DNA from: Bog-473 sp963719485
Lineage (GTDB): Bacteria > Actinomycetota > Acidimicrobiia > Acidimicrobiales > RAAP-2
Direction: 5' to 3'
NCBI GenBank assembly: GCA_963719485.1
Contig: OY970387.1
Coordinates: 1,550,001-1,614,000, forward strand
DNA: 64,000 bases
Shown: positions 43,152-51,472 of the stretch, piece after piece
Layout of the letters: each line of letters starts with the position of its first letter
How positions within the stretch are numbered: position 1 is the first letter of the stretch
Position numbers and translations under genes: made by a program
The notes under the pieces: generated by a model
Seen by the model: the letters and a program-made list of their open reading frames with translations, nothing else
Database searches by the model: none
Told to the model about the DNA's origin: nothing

Positions 43152-44422
43152 ACGAGGGCCTGGCGGCCGACGTCCAGGCCTGGGTCGACGCGAACTGGGA
43201 CGCGGAGATCACGGTCCGCGAATGGTGGCGGCGTTTGGCTGACGCCGGCTACGCCTATCCGAGTTGGCCTGAGGGGCTGGGAGGCTCGGGGGCTTCGCGA
43301 CGCGACGCCGCGACCATCGCCGGTGTACTGGCGCAGAACCGCGTGATCGGCCCGCCGGTCGGGGCGACGGCCGCACGCTTGGCGGCACCGACCATGCTCG
43401 AGCACGCGACCGAGGCTCTTCAGCAGGAGCTGGTGCGGCCCATCGCCACCGGTGAAGCTGCGTGGTGTCAGCTCTTCAGCGAGCCGGGATCGGGTTCGGA
43501 TCTCGCCAGCATCGGCACCCGCGCCGAGCGCGACGGGGATGAGTGGGTCGTGACCGGTCAGAAGGTGTGGAACTCTGCCGCGGACTCGTCGGACATCGGC
43601 ATGCTGTTGGCCCGGACTGACGTCGACGTGCCCAAACATGCCGGAATCACGTACTTCGCGATCGACATGAAGCAGCCCGGGATCGAGGCGCGCCCTCTCC
43701 GGCAGATGAACGGAGCATCGAACTTCTGCGAGGTCTTCCTGACCGAGGCCAGGGTGCCGGTCGACCGCGTCATCGGCGAGGTCAACGACGGCTGGCGGGT
43801 GGCCCAGACGACCCTGCTCAACGAGCGCAACTCCGTGGCCGGAGGGGCCCTGTTCGGCCTTGTCATGGCCCGCTCAGGTTCGGAAGGCGACCTCGACCGC
43901 AAGGTGGGCGAGGTGGTCGACAGAGCCCGCGAGGCGGCTCGGGCGCGCAAGAGCCCTCTCTCGGCGGGCGCGGTGCCGGGCAAGGTGATGGTCGAGTTGG
44001 CCCAGGCCTCTGGCGTGTCGGACCACCCTGTCGTGCGACAGGAACTGGCTCGATATCTCTCTCAGATCCGCGTCAACGGGTGGACGATGCGCCGAATCGG
44101 TGCAGCGGGCGGGAAGCTCACGGGAGCTGACGGTTCCATCGCCAAACTCACCACGGCTCGCATCTGCCAGCAGTCGCGGGACCTCTCGTACCGGATCGTC
44201 GGAGCGCAAGGGATGTTGATGGGAGTGACATCGCCCTTGGAGGGTGATCTCCAGCTGGTCAACCTGGCCAGCCCGGGAAACCGCCTCGGCGGTGGGAGCG
44301 ACGAGATTCAGCTCAACGTCCTGGGCGAGCGGGGCCTCGGGCTGCCCCGCGAGCCAAGCAGCGAGAGGGACGTGCCGTACAGAGACCTCAAGGTGGGAAC
44401 GCAGACCGCACGGGAGGCGTGA
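43148..44422 (+). CDS. Acyl-CoA dehydrogenase
   Basis: Protein of 424 residues. The FAD-binding block is WCQLFSEPGSGSDL, then TGQKVWNSAADSSDIG and C-terminal GSDEIQLNVLGERGLGLPREP. It is longer than most because of the C-terminal tail RDVPYRDLKVGTQT. The GTG overlaps the dehydratase stop, so dehydrogenation and hydration were coupled in one operon under the operator at 41808. Confidence 0.9.
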   Translation: MNEGLAADVQAWVDANWDAEITVREWWRRLADAGYAYPSWPEGLGGSGASRRDAATIAGVLAQNRVIGPPVGATAARLAAPTMLEHATEALQQELVRPIATGEAAWCQLFSEPGSGSDLASIGTRAERDGDEWVVTGQKVWNSAADSSDIGMLLARTDVDVPKHAGITYFAIDMKQPGIEARPLRQMNGASNFCEVFLTEARVPVDRVIGEVNDGWRVAQTTLLNERNSVAGGALFGLVMARSGSEGDLDRKVGEVVDRAREAARARKSPLSAGAVPGKVMVELAQASGVSDHPVVRQELARYLSQIRVNGWTMRRIGAAGGKLTGADGSIAKLTTARICQQSRDLSYRIVGAQGMLMGVTSPLEGDLQLVNLASPGNRLGGGSDEIQLNVLGERGLGLPREPSSERDVPYRDLKVGTQTAREA

Positions 44423-44525
44423 ACCGGCGGTTGCAGGTCGTTCCAGCGCGGTGACCGCAGAATATTTCGGGTTTTCTTAACCGACCCACGCGTTCTCCAC
44501 ATCTTCCGGAGGGAGAGTGGGATCC

Positions 44526-44687
44526 ATGAGGAACCACCCGGGCCGTGCGATCGCCGTCGGCCTTCTGTGCTCCATCGCGGCCACCGTCACCCTGTGGAGT
44601 GGGCCACTCGCCTCGGCGTCGAGTGCCCTGCACTCGAGCGCCACGCAGCATGTGCAGCTGACCCCCCCGTCGACCGCCCGCAGGTAA
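44526..44687 (+). CDS. Small secreted or membrane-anchored peptide, hypothetical
   Basis: A 53-codon frame with a strong GGAGGGAGAG ribosome site about 10 bases before its ATG. The peptide has a basic start (MRNHPGR), a hydrophobic core (AIAVGLLCSIAATVTLW) and small residues SGPLASASS that fit a signal-peptidase site, leaving a mature peptide of about 21 residues. I do not recognise it. It could be a genuine small exported peptide or a remnant of a larger secreted protein. It ends 5 bases before the convergent hydratase stop. Confidence 0.5.
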   Translation: MRNHPGRAIAVGLLCSIAATVTLWSGPLASASSALHSSATQHVQLTPPSTARR

Positions 44688-44692
44688 GCGAC

Positions 44693-45550
44693 TCAGGTCC
44701 GCGGGACCTGCTCTTCAGCCCGCTGCTTCTGCGCCATGCGCTCCATCGTTGCTTTGGCCGATTTCCCCTGGTTCTCGGCTTCGCTGGCGAAGAGCCAGCG
44801 CCGTCGCTCCACCTCGTCCTCTGCGGCGTTGAGGTTCTCTTTGACCAGGGCCAGCAGCGTGGCCGGCGTCCGGACGAGCTTGTCGGCGACCTCGTAGGTG
44901 TAGGCACGCAACTCGGCCGGGGGGAGCACCTCGTGCACCATGCCCAGTTCCAGCGCCCGCCGCGCAGGGATCTTCTCGTTGAGGAGATAGAGGCGACGGG
45001 CGAGAGCGGTCCCGGCGATGCGCGTCCAGAAGAACGAGCCCCCATAGTCGCCCGAAAGTCCGTTCGGTGAGAAGTTGGCTGAGAAGACGGCATCCTCGGA
45101 AGCGAAACGAAGGTCGCACGCTGCAGCGAGACTGCACCCTGCGCCGACAGCCGGCCCACCCACCATGGCGATGGTCGGCTTGGGCATCAGATGCAGGCGC
45201 ATTGCTGCATGCTGGTCGTGCCGGGCGAAGTCACCGGTCAGTGCGTCCGGCGGGACGCCCTTCTCGCTGCCCGGAGCGCCGCGCCCGCCGCCCTTGACAT
45301 CGCCGCCCGAGCAGAAGCCGCCGACTCCCCCCTCGGGCGCCGCGCCGGTGAGCACGACCACCTTGGCCTCGGGGTCTTCGGCCATCCGGCGCACGGCCTC
45401 GTCGAGGGCGCCGATGAGCTCGCCGTTGAGCGCGTTGCGCCGGGCCGGTCGGTTCAAGGTGATGGTCCCGACTCGCCCGAGCACTTCCGTCAGGATCACG
45501 GGCTCCGTTTCGCCGGAGACTGCTGGGGAGGGTGTTGCGTCGGCTGCCAC
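44693..45550 (-). CDS. Enoyl-CoA hydratase/isomerase
   Basis: Protein of 285 residues. Crotonase landmarks are LNRPARRNALN, the oxyanion block GFCSGGDVKGG, GPAVGAGCSLAAACD and ALELGMVHEV. A loop of extra Gly/Pro residues follows the oxyanion block. GTG start with CGAGGAGACC upstream. It is divergent from the tandem CoA-transferase, and a regulon operator at 45577 serves both. Confidence 0.9.
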   Translation of the reverse strand: MAADATPSPAVSGETEPVILTEVLGRVGTITLNRPARRNALNGELIGALDEAVRRMAEDPEAKVVVLTGAAPEGGVGGFCSGGDVKGGGRGAPGSEKGVPPDALTGDFARHDQHAAMRLHLMPKPTIAMVGGPAVGAGCSLAAACDLRFASEDAVFSANFSPNGLSGDYGGSFFWTRIAGTALARRLYLLNEKIPARRALELGMVHEVLPPAELRAYTYEVADKLVRTPATLLALVKENLNAAEDEVERRRWLFASEAENQGKSAKATMERMAQKQRAEEQVPRT

Positions 45551-45576
45551 GGTCTCCTCGCTTCGCTTCTCGGGCT

Positions 45577-45594
45577 AATTCAGTATACTCTAAA
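45577..45594 (+). promoter_or_regulatory. Regulon operator, copy 4 (AATTCAGTA/TACTCTAAA)
   Basis: The most symmetric copy: each half matches the consensus at 7 of 9 bases, and the centre AGTATACT is a perfect palindrome. TATACT and TAGAGT hexamers for the two divergent genes lie inside it. Confidence 0.65.
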
Positions 45595-45639
45595 TCCCCG
45601 GCTGGTCGTTTAGAGATTCTGACTCCGGGGGAGGCACTG

Positions 45640-48111
45640 ATGGAGCACGATGCCACGACGGAGCGCGCCGGGCCGCTCGCGAGCCTGCGCGTGCTCGACC
45701 TCTCGAGCAGCCCCGCCGGAGCGCAGGCCAGCCAAACGCTGGCCGACTTCGGGGCGGAGGTGGTGCAGGTCGAACCCTTCGGCGGGAGCCCGCTGCGCGA
45801 CCTGCCGTCGTTCCCGATGATCGGGCGCGGCAAGAAGTCGGTGGTCCTCAACCTGCACGACACCGGCGACGTCGCGCTCGCCCGAGCGATGGCGCTCGGC
45901 GCTGACGTGCTCATCGAGACGTTCCGTCCGGGCGTGATGGAGCGCCTCGGACTCGGCTACGACGACCTCGCCGCGGCCAACCCCGGGCTGGTCTACGGGT
46001 CGGTGACCGCTTTTGGCCGCACGGGGCCCTACGCCAACGTCAAGGGCTACGAAGCCCTGGTCATGGCTCGCATTGGAGCGCTGTGGGCATCGCAGGCCAT
46101 GGTGACGCGTGAAGGGCCGGCTCACGTCTCGGTGCCGTACTGCAGCTACGGGGCCAGCCAGCAGTTGCTCACCGGCATCTGCGCGGCGCTGCACGAGCGT
46201 GAGCGGAGTGGCCTGGGCCAGCGGGTGGACGCCACGCTCGTCAACGGCGTCGCGTCCCTCGGCACCTGGAACTGGTATCTCAACGTCATCACGTCGAAGT
46301 TCCCCGACGCCTTCACCCCCTCGTCGCCCATCGGACAGCACGGGACTCCACTCACTCCGATGGTGTTCATGTTGCTCATCGCCCTGAGCAGCGACGGGCG
46401 TTGGCTCCAGTTCTCCCAGGTCCAGCTCCACCTCTACATCGAGATGCTCAAAGTGATGGGCCTGGACTGGATGCTCCAGGACGAGGAATGGAAGGACGCC
46501 GTGTGGGCGGCCGACAGCCCCAAGACGGGCGAGTTCTGGGACAAGCTCTACGAGGCGGTGCAATCCAAGACGCTGGCGGAGTGGAACGAGGTCTTCGAGA
46601 ACGATCACAACGTATGGGCGGAGACCATGCGGCGCGGAAGCGAACTCCTGGACCATCCCCAGATGCAACATCTCGGTGCCGTTGTCGAGATCGACGATCC
46701 CGAGCGCGGCCTCGTGCGCCAGCCGGGGCCGATCGTCGAGATGTCCGGCACGCCAGCTGTGTTGGAACGCGGTGCGCCGATGCTCGACGCCGATGGCCTC
46801 GCGCTGCGGGAAGCGCCGTGGCCGGCGTGCGCGGGGTCGGACGAAGTGCCGGGTACGCACTCGACCCTCGAGGACGCGGCCCTGGGCGACGTGACCGTGC
46901 TCGAGCTCGGGACGTTCTTCGCAGCACCTTTTGGCGGCACGGTGCTCCGCGAGGTGGGCGCCCGGGTGATCAAGGTGGAGCCCCTGGAGGGTGAGCCGAT
47001 GCGAACCCTGCTTCCCTTCCCGGAACTGGGAGCAGCCAAATGTGTGCAGGGCAAGGAGTCCATCTGCGTCGATCTGTCCACCGAGGAGGGGAGGGCGATC
47101 GTCCATGCGCTCGCCCGCAGGTCGGACATCGTGCTCCAGTCGTTCCGCGCCGGTGTGGCGAAGCGTCAGGGCGTCGACGCCGACACCCTGCGAACAGTCA
47201 ATCCCCGCCTCATCTACCTCAACTCGCCTGGCTATGGGATCGACGGGCCGTGCGGCGACCGTCCCGCGTACGCGCCCACCATCGGCGCCGGCAGCGGCCT
47301 GGTCATGCGCAACATCGGGACGGCCATTGAGGAGCGGCCAGGATTGTCCTTGCAGGAGATCAAGGCTGATGCATTGCGCCTCTCGGGCGCGGGCACGACC
47401 GAGTATGCGCAGGCGGACGGGATCTCTGCTCTGACCGCGGCGAGCGCCATGGCGCTTGGCCTTCTCATACGTGATCGAACGGGTGTGTCTCAGGAGATGC
47501 TGACGACCATGCTGACCTCGACGGCGCACGCTCTGGCCGACGACATGGCCGAGTACAAGGATCGGGCGCCGACCCAGGCCGCCGATGCCGAGCTCTTGGG
47601 CTACTCGGCCCTCTACCGGTTGTACCGGGCGGCGGACGAGTGGATCTACCTGGCAGCGCCATCGGCCGGCGACTGGGCCGCCCTGTGCGCGGTCCTGGCG
47701 GACGAGGCAGATCTGGAGGTGGACGCTCGGTTCGCCGACGAGGCGGCGCGGAAGGTCAACGACACTGCGCTGGGCTGGGTGCTCGAGGGGGTCTTCGCGT
47801 CGGAACCAGCCCAACACTGGGAAGACAGGTTGCTGGCAGCAGGCGTCGGATGCATGGTGGCGCACCGCGAGCCGCCCGAGAGCGTCCTGCAGTCAGCCGA
47901 GTTCGCCGGGGCGGCCGACATGCTGGTGGAGGTGGAGCACCCGACGTTCGGGGAACATATGCGCCTGCGCCCCTACGTGTCATTTTCCCGCAGTGCGACG
48001 GTGGCCGAACCCGGCGTGCTGGCCGGTCAGCACACTGACGGCATACTGAGCGAACTCGGCTACTCGGTCGAGGCGATCGCAGACTTGCGAGAGAGGAAGG
48101 TCGTAGCCTGA
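45640..48111 (+). CDS. Tandem (two-domain) family III CoA-transferase
   Basis: Protein of 823 residues with two full CaiB/BaiF modules. The first starts LASLRVLDLSSSPAGAQAS and the second, near residue 410, VTVLELGTFFAAPFGGTVLREVGARVIKVEP. The second keeps an Asp in the expected loop (QADGISAL). In the first that position appears to be S169 (PYCSYGAS), so the first half may be non-catalytic and support the dimer fold. Such fused chains would form the interlocked dimer within one polypeptide. GGGGGAGG precedes the ATG. A hydratase gene overlaps its stop. Confidence 0.85.
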   Translation: MEHDATTERAGPLASLRVLDLSSSPAGAQASQTLADFGAEVVQVEPFGGSPLRDLPSFPMIGRGKKSVVLNLHDTGDVALARAMALGADVLIETFRPGVMERLGLGYDDLAAANPGLVYGSVTAFGRTGPYANVKGYEALVMARIGALWASQAMVTREGPAHVSVPYCSYGASQQLLTGICAALHERERSGLGQRVDATLVNGVASLGTWNWYLNVITSKFPDAFTPSSPIGQHGTPLTPMVFMLLIALSSDGRWLQFSQVQLHLYIEMLKVMGLDWMLQDEEWKDAVWAADSPKTGEFWDKLYEAVQSKTLAEWNEVFENDHNVWAETMRRGSELLDHPQMQHLGAVVEIDDPERGLVRQPGPIVEMSGTPAVLERGAPMLDADGLALREAPWPACAGSDEVPGTHSTLEDAALGDVTVLELGTFFAAPFGGTVLREVGARVIKVEPLEGEPMRTLLPFPELGAAKCVQGKESICVDLSTEEGRAIVHALARRSDIVLQSFRAGVAKRQGVDADTLRTVNPRLIYLNSPGYGIDGPCGDRPAYAPTIGAGSGLVMRNIGTAIEERPGLSLQEIKADALRLSGAGTTEYAQADGISALTAASAMALGLLIRDRTGVSQEMLTTMLTSTAHALADDMAEYKDRAPTQAADAELLGYSALYRLYRAADEWIYLAAPSAGDWAALCAVLADEADLEVDARFADEAARKVNDTALGWVLEGVFASEPAQHWEDRLLAAGVGCMVAHREPPESVLQSAEFAGAADMLVEVEHPTFGEHMRLRPYVSFSRSATVAEPGVLAGQHTDGILSELGYSVEAIADLRERKVVA

Positions 48112-48908
48112 TGGGCGACTCCGACACTGACACGAAGGCCGAGCCGGTCCTGGTCACCGAGCGGCGCGGCGCAGTCGTCGTGCTGCGGCTCAACCGACCC
48201 GAGGCCCGCAACTCGCTGAACCCCGAGCTGCTTACCGCGGTCGGCCTCGGCATGATCGAGGCGGAGAACGATCCTGACGTCCGCGCCGTCGTGCTGACCG
48301 GTACGGGCGATAAGGCGTTCTGCGCCGGCATGGACTTGCGCGCCTTTGCCGAGGGCGGTTCGCTCGGAGGGAGCGCCGAAGGCATGAAGGGCTTTGCCCG
48401 CTTCACCCAGGGTGAGATCGGGGTGCCCATCGTCGGGGCGGCCAACGCCACTGCGGTCGCCGGCGGCTTCGAGCTGCTCCTCGGCTGCGACGTGGTCGTC
48501 GCCTCCGAGGCGGCCAAGTTCGGCCTCCCCGAGGTCAAGCGCGGTCTGTTCGCCGCGGGCGGTGGTGTGTTCATCAGCACACGGATTCCGCTGGCCGTGG
48601 CACTGGAGTTGACGCTGACCGGAGACCTGATCGACGCGGCGCGGGCGCAATCGCTCGGGCTGATCAACCGGGTGGTTCCTTCGGAGCAGGTGCTCGATGC
48701 CGCAGTGGCCCTCGCCGAGCGCATCGCACGGAACGGCCCTCTGGGCCTACGAGCCACCAAGGAATTGGTGCGGACCGCGTCGACGAACCTGGACAAGGCA
48801 CGAGCACGGGCGGCGGAGCTGCAGCCGACGGTGTTCGGGAGCGAAGACGCCAAGGAGGGTGCGACCGCGTTCATCGAGAAGCGCGACCCTGTGTGGCAGG
48901 GGCGCTGA
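48111..48908 (+). CDS. Enoyl-CoA hydratase/isomerase
   Basis: Protein of 265 residues. Landmarks are LNRPEARNSLN, the oxyanion block KAFCAGMDLRAF, ATAVAGGFELLLGCD and FGLPEVKRGLFAAGGGVF. The ATG shares a base with the CoA-transferase stop, so the two are translationally coupled. It ends exactly at a strong hairpin that faces the convergent permease gene. Confidence 0.92.
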   Translation: MGDSDTDTKAEPVLVTERRGAVVVLRLNRPEARNSLNPELLTAVGLGMIEAENDPDVRAVVLTGTGDKAFCAGMDLRAFAEGGSLGGSAEGMKGFARFTQGEIGVPIVGAANATAVAGGFELLLGCDVVVASEAAKFGLPEVKRGLFAAGGGVFISTRIPLAVALELTLTGDLIDAARAQSLGLINRVVPSEQVLDAAVALAERIARNGPLGLRATKELVRTASTNLDKARARAAELQPTVFGSEDAKEGATAFIEKRDPVWQGR

Positions 48909-48930
48909 CCGGGACGGTCCCGTCCCGGTC
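48907..48930. terminator. Strong bidirectional hairpin between convergent genes
   Basis: GACCGGGACG (48907-48916) pairs perfectly with CGTCCCGGTC (48921-48930) around a GTCC loop, a 10-bp stem in the 27-base gap between convergent stop codons. There is no T run. Confidence 0.65.
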
Positions 48931-48935
48931 TGAGG

Positions 48936-50850
48936 TCAGGAGGACGCCGGCGCCGGTGGTTGCGTCTCCGCCGCGTCCTGCGGGTTCGGTTCGGGTTCGA
49001 GGGGGACCGTGACCCGGGCGACGACGATGTCGCTGCGATCACGCAACACCGACGAGAGCACGACGTCGAGCTGGTTGTGCAGGATCCGGTAGCGCAGCTT
49101 CTCCGGTCGTATGACGGGGATGAGGACGACGATCTGGTCGTCGGGATGTTCCGCTCTGGTGTCGTCGATGAACCCGACGATCGGCTCCACGACCGATGCG
49201 TACTCGTTGTACAGCACCCGTAGCGGAACACCCGGATCCCATTCCTGCCACTGGCGTTCGAGATCGTCCGCGTCGTGGGTGCCCTCGTCCTCGCCTTCGA
49301 GGACGACCGTTACGGCGATCACTTCCTGGCCGAGGGATTCGGCCTCACAGAGCGCGTGTTCGGTGAGAAGAGAGATTCGATTTATGGGCACGATGACGAT
49401 CGTGTATCTGGGTTCTGGCTTGCCGGGTATTTCGTCCATCCGGAGCTCCTTGCGGGCCCGCTCGTAGTAGGCGTGGATGCGCAGGAAGAGGAAGACGAAC
49501 GCCGGGATGGCGATGACGACCACCCACGCCCCCTCGGTGAACTTGGAGATGAGGAAGACGATGGTGGCGACGGCGGTGATGCACGCGCCGATGCCGTTGA
49601 TCGTCGCTCTCCGTCGCCAATGAGGCGGGCGGGTACGTCGCCAGTGCACGACCAGCCCGGCCTGCGAAAGGGTGAAGCCGATGAAGACCCCGATGGCGAA
49701 GAGGGGAATCAGCGTGTTCGTGTTGCCATCGACGGCCACGAGAAGGGCGCCCGCCAGGACGGCGAGCACCACGATGCCGTTGGCGAAGGTCTGTCGGTCC
49801 CCCCGGATGGTGAAGAGGTGCGGGAGGTAGTTGTCCCGTGCCACGAGGCTGGCCAGAACGGGGAGCCCACCAAAAGAGGTGTTGGCGGCCAGGGCGAGCG
49901 CGATGGTGATGGTGATGCTGACGATGTAATACGCCCAGCCCCGGCCGACCGCCATCGCCATGATCTGGCTCAGCACGGTCTGACCGGTCCGGGGGCCGAT
50001 GTGCCAGCGCTTGGCCAAGACCGCCAGGCCGAGCAGCATGGCCCCGAGGATGAACCCGAGCAGCATCTCGGTCCGCTTGGCCCGGACGGTCCGGGGCTCC
50101 CGGAACAGCGGCACCCCGTTCGCGATCGCCTCCACGCCGGTCAACGCGCTGACAGCCGGCGGAAAAGGCTTTGAGGACGAGCAGGATGGTCACCGCCTTG
50201 AGCCCCGTGGTCGGCAATTGCGACGTCCCCGGCTGTGGCTGGTTGAGGCCGAGGGGATGGATGAGGCCGATGGCGATGATGGCCAGGAGCCCGACGATGA
50301 AGACCATCGTGGGCAGCAGGAAAGCCGTCGCCGTCTCGCCCAGGCCCCGCAGGTTGAGCAGCATGATGAACACGAGGATCCCCAGGCACAGCGGAATGGT
50401 GGCTCCGTCGAGCGCCGGGAAGGCCGACTGCAGTCCGGCGACTCCGGCGGCGATGGACACCGCCACGGTCAGCGTGTAGTCGACGACCAGCGATGCGGCG
50501 GCGACGAGGCTCGTGTGGGCGCCGAAGTTCGCTCGGGAGACGGCGTAGGCCCCGCCGCCCATCGGATAGGCATCGATGACCTGGCGGTAGGAGAACACGA
50601 GGATCGCCAGCAGGGCGACGATGGCGATCGTGATGGGGAGGACGAGGTGGAGCGCTCCGGCGCCCGCCACGGCCAGCACGAGGATGATCGCCTCGGGCCC
50701 GTAGGCGACCGAGGTCAGGGCGTCGAGCGACAAGGCCGAGAGGCCCTGGACCGGGGTGATCCGCTCCTTCCCACTGCCCCGCGCCGATCTTGGCGGCCCG
50801 ATCAGCACGTTCCAGAAGGACGTGCTGGGTCCCCCGTCTGGGTCTGCCAT
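48936..50850 (-). pseudogene. kimA: KimA-like potassium permease with USP-like tail, frameshifted
   Basis: Start MADPDGGPSTSFWNVL at ATG 50850, then LSALSLDALTSVAYGPEAI and SYRQVIDAYPMGGGAYAVS, the APC-fold motifs of Bacillus KimA. At about 50151 one extra base moves the frame: removal restores KAFSAGCSALTGVEAIANG, the expected family motif. The downstream frame (48936-50144) carries LAANTSFGGLPVLAS, IPLFAIGVFIGFTLSQ and the cytoplasmic tail IVIVPINRISLLTEHAL. The restored protein would be about 637 residues. KimA imports potassium and is blocked by c-di-AMP; the frame break would abolish this unless it is a sequence error. Confidence 0.8.
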
Positions 50851-50989
50851 GACCAGGCACTCTATGGCCGCGGTCAACCAGGCCCCGGCACACAACGCAG
50901 CGCGACCCTCTCTCCGGAATCGCCGGGTCGCTACGTATGATCGGTCATGGCTCCGCCCTTCCTCCCCCGCTCCCGCAGGACAGACTGAC

Positions 50990-51472
50990 GTGGAACTCTG
51001 GGAGCTCGTGGCTCGTGAGGAGTGCCGCGACACCTTGGCGCAGTACAACCACGCCGGCGACCGCTTCCTGCTCGACGAGTTTGCCGCGGCCTTCTGCGAG
51101 GAAGGTGTCCTGGAGATCCGGGGCAGCGAGCCGATCACTGGGCGCGCGGCCATCATCGAACGGTTCGGGGGACGGACCACCGCGTCGGAAGCCCGTCAAG
51201 CCGCCCGAGATCAGCCGCCCGGTGCCACCAGGCGGGTCGTCCGCCACAACGTCACCAACATCAGGTTCGAGTCCGTCTCACCGGAAGAGGCCATCGTCTC
51301 GAGCTACTTCACCGTCTTCACCGAGGTCGGTGTAGACCACATGGGCCGCTACCGCGACCGGTTGGTCCCCGTCGGCGACCGGTGGCTCATCGCGCATCGA
51401 TTCGTGTCGACGGACTGGCGCGCCCACGACTCGACGTTCGCGCCAGGCGCGTCGACGGATCCCTCTAGTTGA
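50990..51472 (+). CDS. SnoaL-like/NTF2-fold protein
   Basis: Protein of 160 residues with the SnoaL-type pattern: LVAREECRDTLAQYNHAGDR, LDEFAAAFCEEGVLEI, RHNVTNIRFESV and a final GRYRDRLVPVGDRWLIAHR. The cone-shaped NTF2 fold is used by ketosteroid isomerases and polyketide cyclases as well as binding proteins. The precise role is unknown. GTG 50990 with AGGA upstream. The 3' end overlaps the convergent FadE34-like gene by 8 bases. Confidence 0.8.
   Translation: MELWELVAREECRDTLAQYNHAGDRFLLDEFAAAFCEEGVLEIRGSEPITGRAAIIERFGGRTTASEARQAARDQPPGATRRVVRHNVTNIRFESVSPEEAIVSSYFTVFTEVGVDHMGRYRDRLVPVGDRWLIAHRFVSTDWRAHDSTFAPGASTDPSS

Noticed and set aside
45610..47865. 751-codon minus-strand frame across the tandem CoA-transferase
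   Set aside because: Shadow frame with no recognisable domain, opposite a strongly conserved enzyme.
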